Shown: positions 37,533 through 49,290, counted from the first letter of the stretch. The stretch is DNA of 64,000 bases from Closterium sp. Naga37s-1 (GCA_947471745.1 CANJKZ010000960.1:682001-746000), one strand, 5' to 3'. Translations and numbers: made by a program. Notes: a model not told the origin generated them from the letters alone.

Positions 37533-40494
37533 ATGGATGCCGCAACGGCCGTGCTCTTGGCGCAGACGGACCACCATCTGTTCGAGGTGGCACACCCGCG
37601 GCTCGACGTCTTCGACTCGCCGCGCTGCACGCGCCTCGCCACGCAGGCGTGGACGGGCCGGCGCCTCGTCGCTCTCGCCGCCACCTCGATCGAACCGCGC
37701 TTTCGTGATCCAGACATCGCGGCCGTTCATTCCGGCTCGCACGAGGCACAGCGACCGTTAGGCTCCGACGTGGCACCGGGCGCCATTCCGATCCGGCTGT
37801 GCGAGGACGCGTATCCCGGGTGGATATCGGCTGCTGACGTGGCTGAAGGCGCCATCCGTCACCTGTCCATTGGCTCAGAGAGTGCAACGCGAGAGGCAGG
37901 CAATGCGGGGGATAGGGTCAAGCGGAAGGGCGGAGGAGGGGAGTGTGAAGGCGGAGGCACAGCAGAGAATGGGGGCATGGGGGTGGGGTTGGGCGTGGGG
38001 GAAGAGGCGGACTTGGCGGGGGAGAGAGAGGCGGCGGTTGCATTCGCGGAGGCGGCGAGGGCGGAGGGCGATCGGTACCTGTGGGGCGGCACCACGGGGC
38101 CTCACTTCGACTGCAGCGGGCTCGGTGCGTGCCGCCCGTAGCCTCATTGTGCCGCCCCTAGCCTCATCGTGCCGCCCCTAGCCTCATCGTGCCGCCCCTA
38201 GCCTCATCGTGCCACCCCTAGCCTCATCGTGCCGCCCCTAGCCTCATCGTGCCGCCCCTAGCCTCATCGTGCCGGCCCTAGCCCACAGCGCAGCACGCAG
38301 AGACGTTGGGTGCATGTGTAGCGCTGGGACAGCGCAGGTGGTGCGGGACATGGGCGCACAGGGAGGCACCATTGCTCCCCACCCGTGGCCCTGTGACTCT
38401 GTACCGTGTGACTGTGTCACCCGCGCACATTCGGTGGCGGGTGCAGTGGAACGTGGGAATTGGAGGCACGGCTGTAGCGCACTGTGCATGGAGGCACGGC
38501 TGTAGCGCACTGTGCATGGAGGCACGGCTGTAGCGCACTGTGCATGGAGGCACGGTTGTAGCGCACTGTGCATGGAGGCACGGCTGTAGCGCACTGTGCA
38601 TGGAGGCACGGCTGTAGCGCACTGTGCATGGAGGCACGGCTGTAGCGCACTGCACCGTGTACATGCACTGCAGGGGACTAGGCGAGCTGGAGTGTGTGCA
38701 AGGCGAATGTGTGCTGCCCGCTCCCATCCATCTTCCATTGCCTCTTCCGCACGCCTGTGTGTATTGGAGAGCCAATGGCACACCCTCTTCTCCTGCACGT
38801 GCCGCCTGCCCTGCCCTGTTCTGCCCTGCCCTGTTCTGCCCTGCTCTGTTATGCTGCAGCTTTGGTGCATGCAGTAAGGTGCCAGTGTTTGCACCAAGCT
38901 CTATTTTCTCTCTCACTTGGCTTTCCCCTCGTCGTTCCCTTTGTGATCTCCCTTTCGTGCATGGACTGTGGTATGCTGGGTGCTGTGGCATGTCGTGCGC
39001 ATGCATGCAGTGCAGCGAGCATATGCATCTGCAGGAGTGTGGGTGCCTCGAGATGCCTTCCAGCAGGTCAGTGCGTGTGGTGCGTGTTGTACCCACTCCG
39101 CTCACTGGAAGGCACTGCTTCATGGCCCTTGTGAACCACGTCGTTCAACTGCTGCACTGCCTGCTTCTCACACCCCTCCCTGTTCTCACACCCCTCCCGC
39201 ACCCATCCCTGCTCTCACCCCTCCCTGCCCTCACCTCTGTCGGTTCCCACCCCCCTCTGCGCGCGGCAGGAGGCTTTCTGTCAGCCAGTGGGTGTGAATC
39301 GCATCGCTAGAGGCGATCTGGTAAGCCACCCCACGCCTGCCTTTATACGACAATCGCCACCCCACCACCCCCTGCCTGCTCCCGAGCCTCTCACCTGTCC
39401 GCCTCTGTGCTGCACGCCGGTTCCCACACCCTACCACCTCCCTCTGTGCTGCACGCCGGTTCCCACACCCTACCACCTCCCTCTGCGCGCCTCCCCTTGC
39501 GGCGCACGTCACACCGCACAGCACCTCAATCATGCATCGCCACTCGGCAGTCACACCCACTTCCTTCGGGTGTCTGAGTCGACTCATCATCACCTTTGCT
39601 GCTGCTCACGTCCCCATGGTGCATGCGTCACTGGCTGGCTGGCAGGTGTTCTTCGGCACCACACGTGCCACGCATGTTGGCATCGTAACCTGCGCCAAGC
39701 TATTCCACCGCATTCCACCACTCGCCACCGGGTCCAGCCCCTCCCACGCGCGTGAGAGCAGGCACAAACATGCAGAGGAGAGCATCCCGTGCCATGCATG
39801 CGGAAGCACCCCCTCACCCGCGCGGCACATGGTGCAGGTGGCGTTTCTGCACAGCTCCGGGCTCGATGACGGCCACGACGGCATCGTCTCTGACCGCCTG
39901 CGCCTGCTGCTGCCCTGCCCTCCACGTCGCACTCAGGTGTCGTGCGGCGAGGCACGTGTGTTGAGGGAGCACGCTCATGGCTCAGGTGACGCGTGTGTGT
40001 GCTGCCGTGGCGTGAATAATCAGGGCGAGGGGGGATCGGGAGAGGAGAGGCGTCTGGGAGCGGAGCAAGAGTGGGTGAGTGCAGAGGGAGGCAGCAGTGC
40101 GTGTGGAGCAGGCGAGGCAGGGGAGGCGGGGGAGGCGGGGGAGTGGAAGGTGGTGAAGGGGTGGCATGTGGGCAGCAGGGAGGTGGGGAGGAAGGGAGAG
40201 AGCGCGCAGGCCGCCGTGGAGGGCGAGCAGGGGCACAGGCGGGAGGGAGGGATGACGGTGCTGGCAAGCCACACGGCTGGCAATGACGAAGCGGTTTTGC
40301 CAGAGGGAAGGGAGGGGGCAAAAGAGGGAGGGATGGGGGCAGCAGAGAAGGGGGAGGCGGTAGAGGTGCATGCGCGGGGCAGGGTGGCGGTGCACTATGG
40401 CGCCCAGCTCAGGGGCTTCGGGCGCGTGCTGCATGCCCTGCCACCATCGCTCGCCCACATCCCACCCCACCTCGTGCTGCCCCTTCAGTTGTAG
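37533..40494 (+). CDS. SH3b + NlpC/P60 gamma-D-glutamyl endopeptidase, cyanobacterial type, five exons
   Basis: The family cleaves the D-Glu to diamino-acid bond in peptidoglycan stem peptides. Exons with consistent phase: 37533-38124, 39011-39066, 39270-39320, 39646-39684 and 39838-40494 (464 aa). Residues about 18-120 resemble the N-terminal SH3-like domain (FDSPRCTRLATQAWTGRRL, then EDAYPGW). The catalytic domain has YLWGGTTGPHFDCSGL (Cys194), the VPRDAFQQ block, GDL, FFGTTRATHVGI (His243), FLHSSG (His251) and a C-terminal HYGAQLRGFGRV. The Cys/His pattern fits the papain-like NlpC/P60 triad. Odd points: the gap from His243 to His251 looks short, so a microexon in intron 4 is possible (that 153-bp intron is also in frame and stop-free). 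A Gly/Glu-rich insertion of about 150 residues sits before HYGAQLRG. No clear transit peptide. Confidence 0.85.
38131..38280. repeat. 20-bp tandem array in intron 1 of the NlpC/P60 gene
   Basis: About 7.5 copies of GCCGCCCCTAGCCTCATCGT, beginning seven bases after the exon 1 splice donor. Confidence 0.92.
38462..38652. repeat. 28-bp tandem array in intron 1 of the NlpC/P60 gene
   Basis: About seven copies of a 28-bp unit with core GGAGGCACGGCTGTAGCGC, nearly perfect. Confidence 0.92.
39405..39490. repeat. Direct repeat of about 38 bp in intron 3 of the NlpC/P60 gene
   Basis: Two tandem copies with core CTGCACGCCGGTTCCCAC. Confidence 0.85.
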
Positions 40495-40617
40495 CACCAA
40501 CTCGACTCCACGTCGGGGAGGAGAGATGTTTGCGGCTTCCTTTCTTCCCAGCACTGCCGCTTCCCTTGGTGGGGGTGTTTGGCAGCATGGACCTCAGCTG
40601 CTACTCCCTTGTCAAAA
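40495..40617 (+). other. 3' flank of the NlpC/P60 gene up to element D
   Basis: Only 123 bp separate the stop codon from the 5' LTR of element D, so the natural 3' UTR or terminator is probably interrupted. The five bases before the LTR (CAAAA, 40613-40617) should be one copy of D's target duplication. The other lies outside the window. Confidence 0.6.
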
Positions 40618-40740
40618 TGTCATAATGCTTATATTGTGTAGGCTGTAGTGGGGTAGCCCATAAGGGGAACAACCCAATTAGGGTTAGTACTTGTACCAAC
40701 TTTCTGCTCAATGCATTCATTCTCGTTCACTATTCTGACA
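40618..40740 (+). repeat. 5' LTR of element D (123 bp)
   Basis: Starts TGTCATAATGCTTATATTG and ends CACTATTCTGACA. It is followed by a mutated primer site TGGTTTCGGAGCAGG (40741-40755). Confidence 0.82.
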
Positions 40741-40810
40741 TGGTTTCGGAGCAGGTCCTGCTCCAGGACCGGTTTTTTTAGGGCCCACCACATAGTTCCT
40801 TGCTCATAGC

Positions 40811-41336
40811 CAGGGCTGACGTTTCAAAAAAACCCACTCTGAGGCAGGGGAGAAAAAGATTTCGTTTAGTCTGAGGGTCATTTCCCAAGTTCTGAGTACT
40901 CTGAAATGTCAGGTTTGAAAAAATCATTAGTCTGAAAAGTTTTAAGTTTGTAAAACCGCATCCGAGTTGGTGAATAGCGAATATCTGTCAAGCGAGTTTG
41001 GCCTAGGGAAAACGTTGCGGAGTTGGCGAGAAGCAGGAGTAAGTGGGGGCGGGGGAAGGGGGAGGGGGGAGGGGGGCAGGGGGGGAATTGAATGTAATTC
41101 GAGAGAGGGGGAGGGGGGAGGACTGAAATTCGGCAAATTCAGGGGCCATACTCCCTGTAGTCTCGAGTCTCAGTATCGCACAATGAAGTACTCTGAATTT
41201 TTCAGAGTTGAAAAACTAACAGGTCTGAGGCCTTCAGAGTTCAGAATACAGGAATACTGAAATTTCAGGAAAGGCGAAAAAAAGAGTCTGAGATTTCAGA
41301 CAATCAGACTAAAATAGTCTGATAAAATCAGCCCTG
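40811..41336. mobile_element. hAT-like MITE (526 bp) in the leader of element D
   Basis: Terminal inverted repeats CAGGGCTGA (40811-40819) and TCAGCCCTG (41328-41336) are flanked by a perfect 8-bp duplication CTCATAGC (40803-40810 and 41337-41344). The 8-bp duplication and CAGGG ends are typical of hAT DNA transposons. The interior is AT-richer than the host element, has no coding capacity, contains many AGTCTGA or CTCTGA motifs near both ends, and includes a G-rich purine tract (about 41046-41130). It must have been mobilised in trans. Confidence 0.9.
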
Positions 41337-41344
41337 CTCATAGC

Positions 41345-41971
41345 GCTGCCCCACTAGTCACATTGCCCTGCCCTGCCCGTCGCGCCGCCCTGCAGGCAGA
41401 GCGCTGCCTTGCCTTGCCCGTCGCACCGCCCTGCTGGTCACGCGCCGCCCTACCCTGCCTGTCGCGTCGCCATGCTGGCCGCTGCGTCGCCCTGCCCTGC
41501 CTGCGCGCCGCACTGCTGGCAGTAGCGCCGCCCTGCCCTGCTTGCGCGTCGCCCTGCCTTGCCCGCGCGGCGCCCTGCTGGCTCCCGCCCTGCTGCCCGT
41601 GCAGCCCTGCTGCGCGCCGCCCTGCTGCCCGCGCCGCCCTCCTGCTGCCCACCCTGCTGGCCGCCGCCCTGCCCGCGCGCCGCCCTGCTGCCTGCGCGCC
41701 GCCCTACTGCCCGCGCGCCGCCCTGCTGGCTGCCAAGCCGCCTTGCCCTGCCCGCGCGCCGCCCTGCTGGCTGCCGCACCGCCCTGCCCTGCCTGCACGC
41801 CGCCCTACTGGCCACCGCCCTGCCCTGCCGTTTGCGCTGCCCTGCCCTGCCCGCGCCGCTCTTCCCTAGCAGTGCGCCGCCTCGCCCTGCCCTGCGTGCT
41901 TCCCTAGTGATCGCGTGCCGCCCTGCCTGCATACTGCCCTGCTGGTCGCGCGCCACTCTGCTCTACCCGCT
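41345..41971 (+). repeat. Leader of element D: GC-rich degenerate tandem array
   Basis: Repeats of GCGCCGCCCTGCTGGCTGCC and CCCTGCCCTGCCCGCGC type fill the stretch between the MITE and the gag start. Open frames here on both strands are periodicity artefacts. Confidence 0.75.
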
Positions 41972-44900
41972 ATGGCTTCTCTCAGTGTTCTCACCTTCGA
42001 TCATGAGGGCCGTCCGATCCAGTTCGATACATGGCTCGGCGACTTACAGCTGTACCTACTGATCGATTCTAGAGACATCGTTTCGTTGTTTGACCACACG
42101 TCTGGAGCCTCTCTCGCCCCTCCCGCCACAGCTGACAGTGCGACTCGCTCACAGTGGCCTACCCGTGACGATGTTGCTTGCTTAGCCGTTCGCAACCACC
42201 AGCCGTTAGCCGAACGCGCTCACTTTGGCCAGCACAAGACTGCTAAACCCTGTACGACACTGTAGTCGCTCGTTACTCTTCCCTTGCCACTGCTGCTCTC
42301 GGCCGCCTTATACTGCCCTACATTTTTCCCGAGCTGTCAGCCTTTGCCACAGTCGAGGACCTTGTTACCCACCTTCGCACTAGCGACACTCGCTACCGCG
42401 CTGCCCTCCCAGCCGAGTTCCTAGACAAGAACCCGCCCCCGATGTACATCACTCTCTACTTCATAGTCACCCGCCTCCCTGACTCTCTTCGCGCAGTCAG
42501 GGACCACTTTCTTGCGCTTGACCCCACAGACCTCAGTGACGACCTGCTCGAGAAGCACCTCCTTGCTGCTGAGACTAGCGTAGTCGCTCTAGGTGCTGCT
42601 CGTGGCACTCCTCGCACACCCTTCTTTGAGGAGTGTTCCCCCTCCCCCCTTGCCCCCTCCTACACTTCTACTGCTGCTGTTGACATCCTTGGTACTGAGG
42701 ACGTCGGGGCTGCTTCTGCTCTTCGTGGGAAGCGCCGCAGCGGCAAGGGCAAGGGTTGCAAGAGTGGTGGCGGTGGCAGCGAGGGTGGTGGTGATGGAGG
42801 CGGTGGAGGCGGCGGAGGTGGCAGTGGGAGTGGTGGCGGGAGTGGGGGCTTCGGTGCCATCGATGGTGGCAGCGGTGGGAGTGGTGGTGGCGGTGGTGGC
42901 GGCAGTGGGAGTGGTGGCAGCGGCAGTGGTGGCGGTCGGGGTGGAGCTGTTCAGAGGGGAGGTTCTGGCGGTGGCCAGAAGTAGCAGCAGCAGCGTCGGA
43001 GCGAGACCCCTACGCCCCAGCAGCTTCATGAGTGGTTTGCTCAGTGTGGGGCGTCTAGGGGTAGTGTTCGCTGCCCGTATGTCATTCGCACAAGTGACCG
43101 CGCTGGTCAGACATGCGGGAAGTTTCACACACAACACCGCTGCTTCTCTCGCCTTGATGACGCTTGGCACGCAGAGTTAGGCGACGAGGCTGAGCGCCCC
43201 CGCTGGCTAGAGCTGCTTAGGTCTGGTGTTGATATCTTTGCTCTTGACTATGATGCTCTCCTTCCTGCCATGTATGCCTTGACTGTTAGTGCTGAGGGTG
43301 ACTGTTACTTGTGTGTGCTGCTTGACCCAGGTATAGAGGCTACTGCTCTAGGTGCTAGTGAGTCTGCTCTCCCTGGTAGTGTGCCTGCTGAGGCCTTGCA
43401 CACCTTCACACTTGACTCAGGTGCTTCCCGCTGTCTCTTTCGCGATACTACCACAATCACTCCACTCCCTGCACCACTTCCAGTCAGACTGGCTGACCCC
43501 TCAGGGGGCCCAGTTCTTGCACGTTCCTCCACTGTTCTCTCGTGTCCTAGAGTTCCGTCCAGCTCACTCTCAGGTCTTTACCTCCCCTTGTTCTCTACGA
43601 ACTTGGTGAGTACCGCTGCCCTCCAGGATGTGATGGTCACTACCACCACTCATGGGGGTCAGCGTGTGTCGATCTACATTTGTACACGGACGGGCCGTCA
43701 CCTGGCCACGTTAACCCGTCGGCCTGGGTCAAGTCTGTACACACTGACAACTGAGCCTCTTCAGGTAGCTGCGTCTGCTCAGGTGTCTGCGTCAGGTCCG
43801 ATAGCAGCCCCCTGCTCGTGATGCCTCCTATCGCACCAGACTCTCCTTTGGCACCACCGCCTTGGTCACCTCTCCCTGCCACGCCTTCGTGGCATGCACT
43901 CCCGCCTCCTTGTTTCTGGTCTTCCTAGGTCTCTGCCTCCCCCGCCCTCGCCTGCCCGGCCCTGCCTTCCGTGCGTCGAGGGGTGGCAGCGCGCCGCTCC
44001 TCACTCCTCCTCGTTTCCCCCGACGATTGCTCCCCTGCAGACTCTCCACATGGACGTGTGGGGCCCAGCCGGCGTCAGTGGACAGGACAGCGAGCGCTAC
44101 ATCCTGCTGTTTGTTGATGACTACACGCATTACATCACGGTCTTCCCCTTGCACAGCAAGGGTGAGGTCCCTGATGTCTTGATCCCTTGGATCCGCGCAG
44201 TCCGTCTCCAACTCCGTGAGCGGTTCCGTGAGGACCTTCCTGTCCTGCGTCTTCACTCTAACAAAGGTGGTGAGTTCTCCTCCGACCTCTTGCGGGACTT
44301 CTGTCGTGGGGAGGCCATTCTCCAGTCGTTCACACTTCCGGCCCCCCCGCAGAAAAATGGGGTTGCTGAGCGCCGCATTGGCTTAGTCATGGAGGTGGCT
44401 TGTACCTCCATGATCCATGCGGCTGCTCCCCATTTTCTGTGGCCGTTTGCGGTCCATTACGCTGCGCATCAGCTCAACCTCTAGCCCCATCTCCTTGCCG
44501 GAGACCTCCCCTACACTGCGTTGGACGGGGAAGGTTGGCGATGCGTTGGTATTCCGGTTCTGGGGCTCTCATGCCATTGTTCGCGATGCTTCCGCAGACA
44601 AGCTCTCCTTCCGCGCCATTCCCTGCGTCTTCCTTGGCTTTGCCCCTGACACGCCTGGCTGGCATTTTTATCACCCCACCTCTCGCCGTGTCCTGTCCTC
44701 TTAGGACGTCACGTTTGACAAGTCGGTTCCTTTTTACCATCTCTTCCCCTACCGCACTGCCCCTCTCCCCCCCCTACCGCTCTTCCTCGCTCCAGGTCCC
44801 CCTCCAGTAGACCCCCTCCCCCCTCTGGGTCCTGCTCCCTCAGTTGTGTCTCAGTTAGACCCACTCCCCCTGGCTGAGCCTGTCGAGGTCACTGTAGACT

Positions 44901-45792
44901 CAGTTGCTGCTAGGGGTGCTACGTCTGGGGGTGCTGAGCCTACGAGTGCGGAGCTTGGGGGTGCTGAGCCTGGGGGTGCTGAGCCTGAGGGTGCGGAGCC
45001 TGGGGGTGCTGAGTCTGAGGGTGCGGCGTCTGGGGGTGCTGAGCCGGAGGGTGCGGAGCCTGGGGGTGCTGAGTCTGAGGGTGTGGAGTCTTGGGGTGCT
45101 GAGCCTAGGGGTACTGCGTCTGCCGGAGGTCCTGTGGGTGCCTCGCCACGACTGTCTCACCGGGGGGAGCCTCTCTCACCGCAGCAACTGCGCGAGTGGT
45201 TTGCTCAGCGCACACGCCTTAGGAGTGGCGCTGCAGGAGCTGGAGGCCCTGCCGCTGGAGGCACTGGAGCTGGAGGTGCTGGAGCTGCTAGTCCTGGAGG
45301 TGGTGGAGTTCCTGCTGGAGCTGGAGGTACTGGAGGTGCTGGAGCTGCTGGTCCTGGAGGTGCTCGTACTAGAGGTACTGGAGCTGCCGGAGCTGGTGGT
45401 GTTGGAGGCGCTGGAGCTGGAGACTTTGGAGCTGGAGGCACTGGAGCTGGAGACCTTGGAGTTGGAGGCACTGTCGCTGGAGGCGTTGGAGCTGGAGGAG
45501 CTGGAGCTGGAGACCATGGAGCTGGAGGCCCTACCGCTGGAGGCACTGGAGCTGGAGGTGCTGGAGCTAGAGACCCAGGAGCTGGAGGCCCTGCCGCTGG
45601 AGGCACTGGAGGTGGAGGTGCTGGAGCTACTAGTCCTGGAGGTGCCGGAGTTACTGCTGGAGCTGGAGATCCTGGAGGTGCTGGAGCTGCTGGTCCTGGA
45701 GGTGCTCGTACTAGAGGTACTGGAGCTGCCGGAGCTGGTGGTGTTGGAGGCACTAGAGCTGGAGACCCTGGAGCTGCAGGTACTGGAGCGGG
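41972..45792 (+). pseudogene. Element D gag, protease and integrase (5' part)
   Basis: ATG at 41972 (MASLSVLTFDHEGRP). A frameshift near 42245 interrupts gag. The Gly-rich region is at about 42770-42960 and ends in a TAG (42982-42984) where sister copies have CAG. Protease keeps LDSGASRC. A stop follows at 43819-43821. Integrase has MDVWGP, but the second Asp is Asn (HSNKGGEF, 44260-44262). Further stops at 44482-44484 and 44702-44704 and a frameshift near 44490 precede the spacer of GGAEP and AGGAGAGD repeats (44900-45790). Element E cuts the spacer at 45792. Confidence 0.9.
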
Positions 45793-46810
45793 TGTTTTAG
45801 TCTAGAGTCCACTTAGGGGTCGCGGATGCCCATGAAACCGCCTAAGCAGAATCTGATGACTTAGAACCGCCTCTGTTCAAAGCGCTGTCACGATCAGTTT
45901 CAATAACATACGAGGGTGAAACTTGGACAAACGTTTGCTTCAGGTGTTTGATTTCCAATGGTATATTGCTTGCTTTTATCTGAGGTGTATGCGCTATGCA
46001 ATGAACGAAAACGTAAGCTCGGCTGAAAACATGTAGTTTCATTGATGCAAGGAAGAGGCGAGTACAACATTGCCTAGGGGACTCTTAAGGGGTTGGGACC
46101 ATCTTGGGAACTCAAAGAAGGTTGAGTCCTAGGGGAGAAAGGCTAGAGAAGGATGGGAAACGTCCTAGCTGGGTCAGCAAAGCCAACCACACATGGATGT
46201 TGAGAGCGGTACTCAAGGCTACCAATGGTGAGTCAAGCCAACCATGAGTCAGCTTGTCTTCCCACTTGCACCCTCTTGCAAGCTGCTTCCAGGAAGACCA
46301 CACTTCTCAAAAGGAGGGTGGTAGAGTCCCACTTGACCACCTGTACTTCTTGTCTCATTCTCTGTCCCTGCACCATTGGCATGACAACAATGAAAGGGTG
46401 GCAAGGGAAATGCTGCCAAAAGTGCACCATGACTACAGAATAGTAACTTTCGATAGTTGTCACGTGCTGCTCCAATGCTGGGTTGTCCTGAAAATCGGTG
46501 ACCACCTGAACAAATTGGCAAAGGAATGCCACACCGATTTTTAGACAAATCCGAGCTTGGTAGATGAGTCAGTAGCCGAAATGGTGAACTCGGGTGTTAC
46601 CAAAAAAGAGTAACACACACTTCCGGGATGCCATAAGTCTTGAAACTAAAAATGATGCCATGCCTTCTAAACTACTTCAAAACTTTTGAAACTTTGAGGG
46701 TGTGAACAACAAATGTTGAAGCACCTCCCCACAAAATTTCAGAAGCTGAGCAGGCTTGTAGGCTGAATGGGAGTGCGATGACCGTGCCACTATAGTGCTT
46801 TGGAACAACA
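45793..46810 (-). repeat. 3' LTR of element E (1,018 bp)
   Basis: Read on the minus strand it starts TGTTGTTCCAAAGCACTATAG and ends GACTAAAACA. It aligns along its length with 53458-54179 plus 61436-61720. Short frames inside it occur in both LTR copies and are not considered genes. Confidence 0.88.
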
Positions 46811-47380
46811 AACCCCCCCTCATAGTGCTCTCATTCATCCCTTAGCTGCTCCCTGAAGCTACCTCCCTTAGTTGAAGGACAAATCACAGGTGTAGAACCC
46901 TCTTGCTCCTGCCCCAAGTCCTCAAGCAACCTCCTCATCCAAACCACCTCCTTCACTCCATGAAACAACGCTATGTATTCGCTCTCCGTTGATGAGTGAG
47001 CTATCTCTCCTTGCTTCTTAGACTTCCTGCTCACTGGACTCCCTCCAGCACAGCATATATAGCCACCATGGGATGTAGCATCACTGATGTCTCTTGCCCA
47101 GGTAGCATCAGTGAAGCACGAGAGGTACAACTGCCCACGCCTTGCAGGTGCACCAGTCTTTGTGCTCACCTCCTCCACTCCCTTTTGATTCAGCTTCCCA
47201 TGCACTGAATATTGCAGCCCCACCCTTGAGGTTGCCATGCAATACCTCACCACCCTCTCTGCTGCATCCAGATGCTCTTGAAGGGGCCTAGACACCACAC
47301 GAGCGAGCTGCAAAACCGAAAACGCAATGTCGGGGCAAGTGTTGACCGAAGCGTACATCAAGCTCCCCACCATTGACTGG

Positions 47381-47622
47381 TGTTGGAATATATTTATGTA
47401 TTCTTTATAACTGTTTGTAGTGTAGACTATAGTGTATCTCAATTGCTGTAGGTGGTGTACCATGTGGCTTTCTCTTTCCTATATCTTGTACCTTGCTCAA
47501 TAGTGAAACCACTTCTTCCTTCTCGATTTTCCTTACTTCAACTCCCTCGACACTCAACCCTAGCATGGCTCCTATGCCTCCTAAGCCTAAACCTAGTTTC
47601 TTAGGTGCTTAGTGTTCTGACA
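47381..47622 (+). repeat. 5' LTR of element H (242 bp)
   Basis: Partner of 49291-49532. Near its end it contains ATGGCTCCTATGCCTCC, a short open frame that is present in both LTRs. Confidence 0.92.
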
Positions 47623-47689
47623 TGTTATCAGAGTGAGGTTCTACCTAGGACCTACTTTCATTGGGCCCACCATTTGCTTCTGCCAATGC

Positions 47690-48596
47690 ACCACCCTGCT
47701 GCCCGTCGCGCGCCCCGGGCGCCCGACGGTTTTCTGCCCGTCGTGCGCCCTGGGCGCCCGTCGGTTTTGGCGCACGACAATTTCCTGCTCGTCGTGCGAC
47801 CTGCTGACACCCGCGCAGCCCCTACACCGCCCCCCCGCCCCCCCCTTCTCCTCCATCCCCCTGCTGATCGTGCAGCAGAGGGGGAGGGTATGGGGGTGGC
47901 GGGCGGGGCGCATGACGGTTTCCTGCTCGTCGCGCGCCCTGCTGTCGCCCGCGCAGCTCCTAAACTGTCCCCCCGCCCTCCCCCCCCCTTCTCCTCCATC
48001 CCCCTGCTGCGCGTGCAGCAGTTGGGGGGAGAGTATGGGGGTGGCGGGGGTGGCGAACGACGGTTTTCCTGCCTGTTGCTCGCCCTGCTGTCGCCCGCGT
48101 GGCTCCTACACCGCCCCCCCCTTCTCCTCCATCCCCCTACTGATCGTGCAGCAGGGGGGGGAGGGTATCGGGGTGGCGGGTGTGGCGCACGACGGGTTCC
48201 TGCCCGTCGCGCGCCCTGCTGTCGCCCGAGCGGCTCCTACACCGCCCCCCCCGCCCCCCTTTCCCCCCATCCCCCTGCTGCGCGTGCAGCAGTGGGGGGG
48301 AGGGTATGGGGGTGGCGGGTGTGAGTAGTCAGCCGCCCACCACCTCCTCCTCTCTCTCCCTGCCGCACTTGTCGCTGTGTCGGGAGAAGGGGGGGAGCTT
48401 GGAGGTTAAGGGGGTGGCAGGAAGGGATCTGCAGCACCAGCCCCCCCGCCCCCCCTTCTCCTCCATCCCCCTGCTGCGGGTGCAGCAGTGGGGGGGAGGG
48501 GATCTGCAGCACCAGCCCCCCCGCCCCCCCCCCCCTTTCTCCTCCATCCCCCTGCTGCGGGTGCCGCAGTGGGGGGGAGGGGATCTGCAGCACCAG

Positions 48597-48627
<31 letters not shown>

Positions 48628-49280
48628 TCCTCCATCCCCCTGCTGCGGGTGCAGCAGTGGGGGGGAGGGGATCTACAGCACCAGCCCCCCCGCCCCCCCC
48701 TGTTCCTCCATCCCCCTGCTGCGGGTGTAGCAGTGGGGGGGAGGGGATCTACAGCACCAGCCCCCCCGCCCCCCCCCCCCCTTCTCCTCCATCTCCCTGC
48801 TGCGGGTGCAGCAGTGGGGGGGAGGGTATGGGGGTGGCGGGTGTGAGTGAACTGCTGCCGCCTCTCCTCCTCTCTCTCCCACTGCTGCACATGCTGCTGG
48901 GGGGGGGGGGGAGGGTGTGGGGGAGTTGAGGGAGTGGCGGTAGGGATGCTGAGGAGTGTGACAGGGAGGTTTTGGGGAATGGGGGAAATTGTAGGGGGGT
49001 GGACGTCATGAAGCCAGCAGCTCCAGTCGCCCGTGAGACCGTTGCGCCAGTTGCGCGTGAGCCTGTTGCTCCTGTAGCCCATGAGTCAGTTGCTCCAGCC
49101 GCTCGCTTAGCCGCGGAGCCAGTTGCTCCATTTGCCCGTGTGCCAGCAGCTTCAGCCGCCACCCACCACCTCCTCTCCTCTCATGGTCCCTCCTCCTCTT
49201 CACTTGCCCTCTCCTTCCTCCGCTGCTCCTGGTGTACCCCTTCAGGGGGTGTTGTGCACAAGGTTCTTCACTACATGCAG
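47690..49280 (+). repeat. Interior of element H: tandem GC-rich repeats with poly-C tracts
   Basis: Two repeat families. From about 47700 to 48330 roughly 110-180-bp units recur around GACGGTTTCCTGCYCGTCGCG. From 48425 to 48840 about five 75-85-bp units start GGATCTGCAGCACCAGCCCC and end in a CTGCTGCGGGTGCAGCAGTG inverted-repeat block. A run of about 28 C lies at 48597-48624. Frames here are Pro- or Gly-rich artefacts. A short Ala/Pro/Val-rich frame near 49008-49160 (VAREPVAPVAHE) cannot be assigned. Confidence 0.75.
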
Positions 49281-49290
49281 TTAGGGGGTG

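Noticed and set aside
46233-46548. Small protein genes inside element E LTRs (similar frames at 53902-54159)
   Set aside because: They lie in LTR sequence present in both copies, show no domain, and both strands are open over the same stretch.
48180-49082. Frames of 250-280 codons in element H
   Set aside because: Pro- and Gly-rich artefacts of repeats and poly-C tracts in a non-autonomous LTR element.
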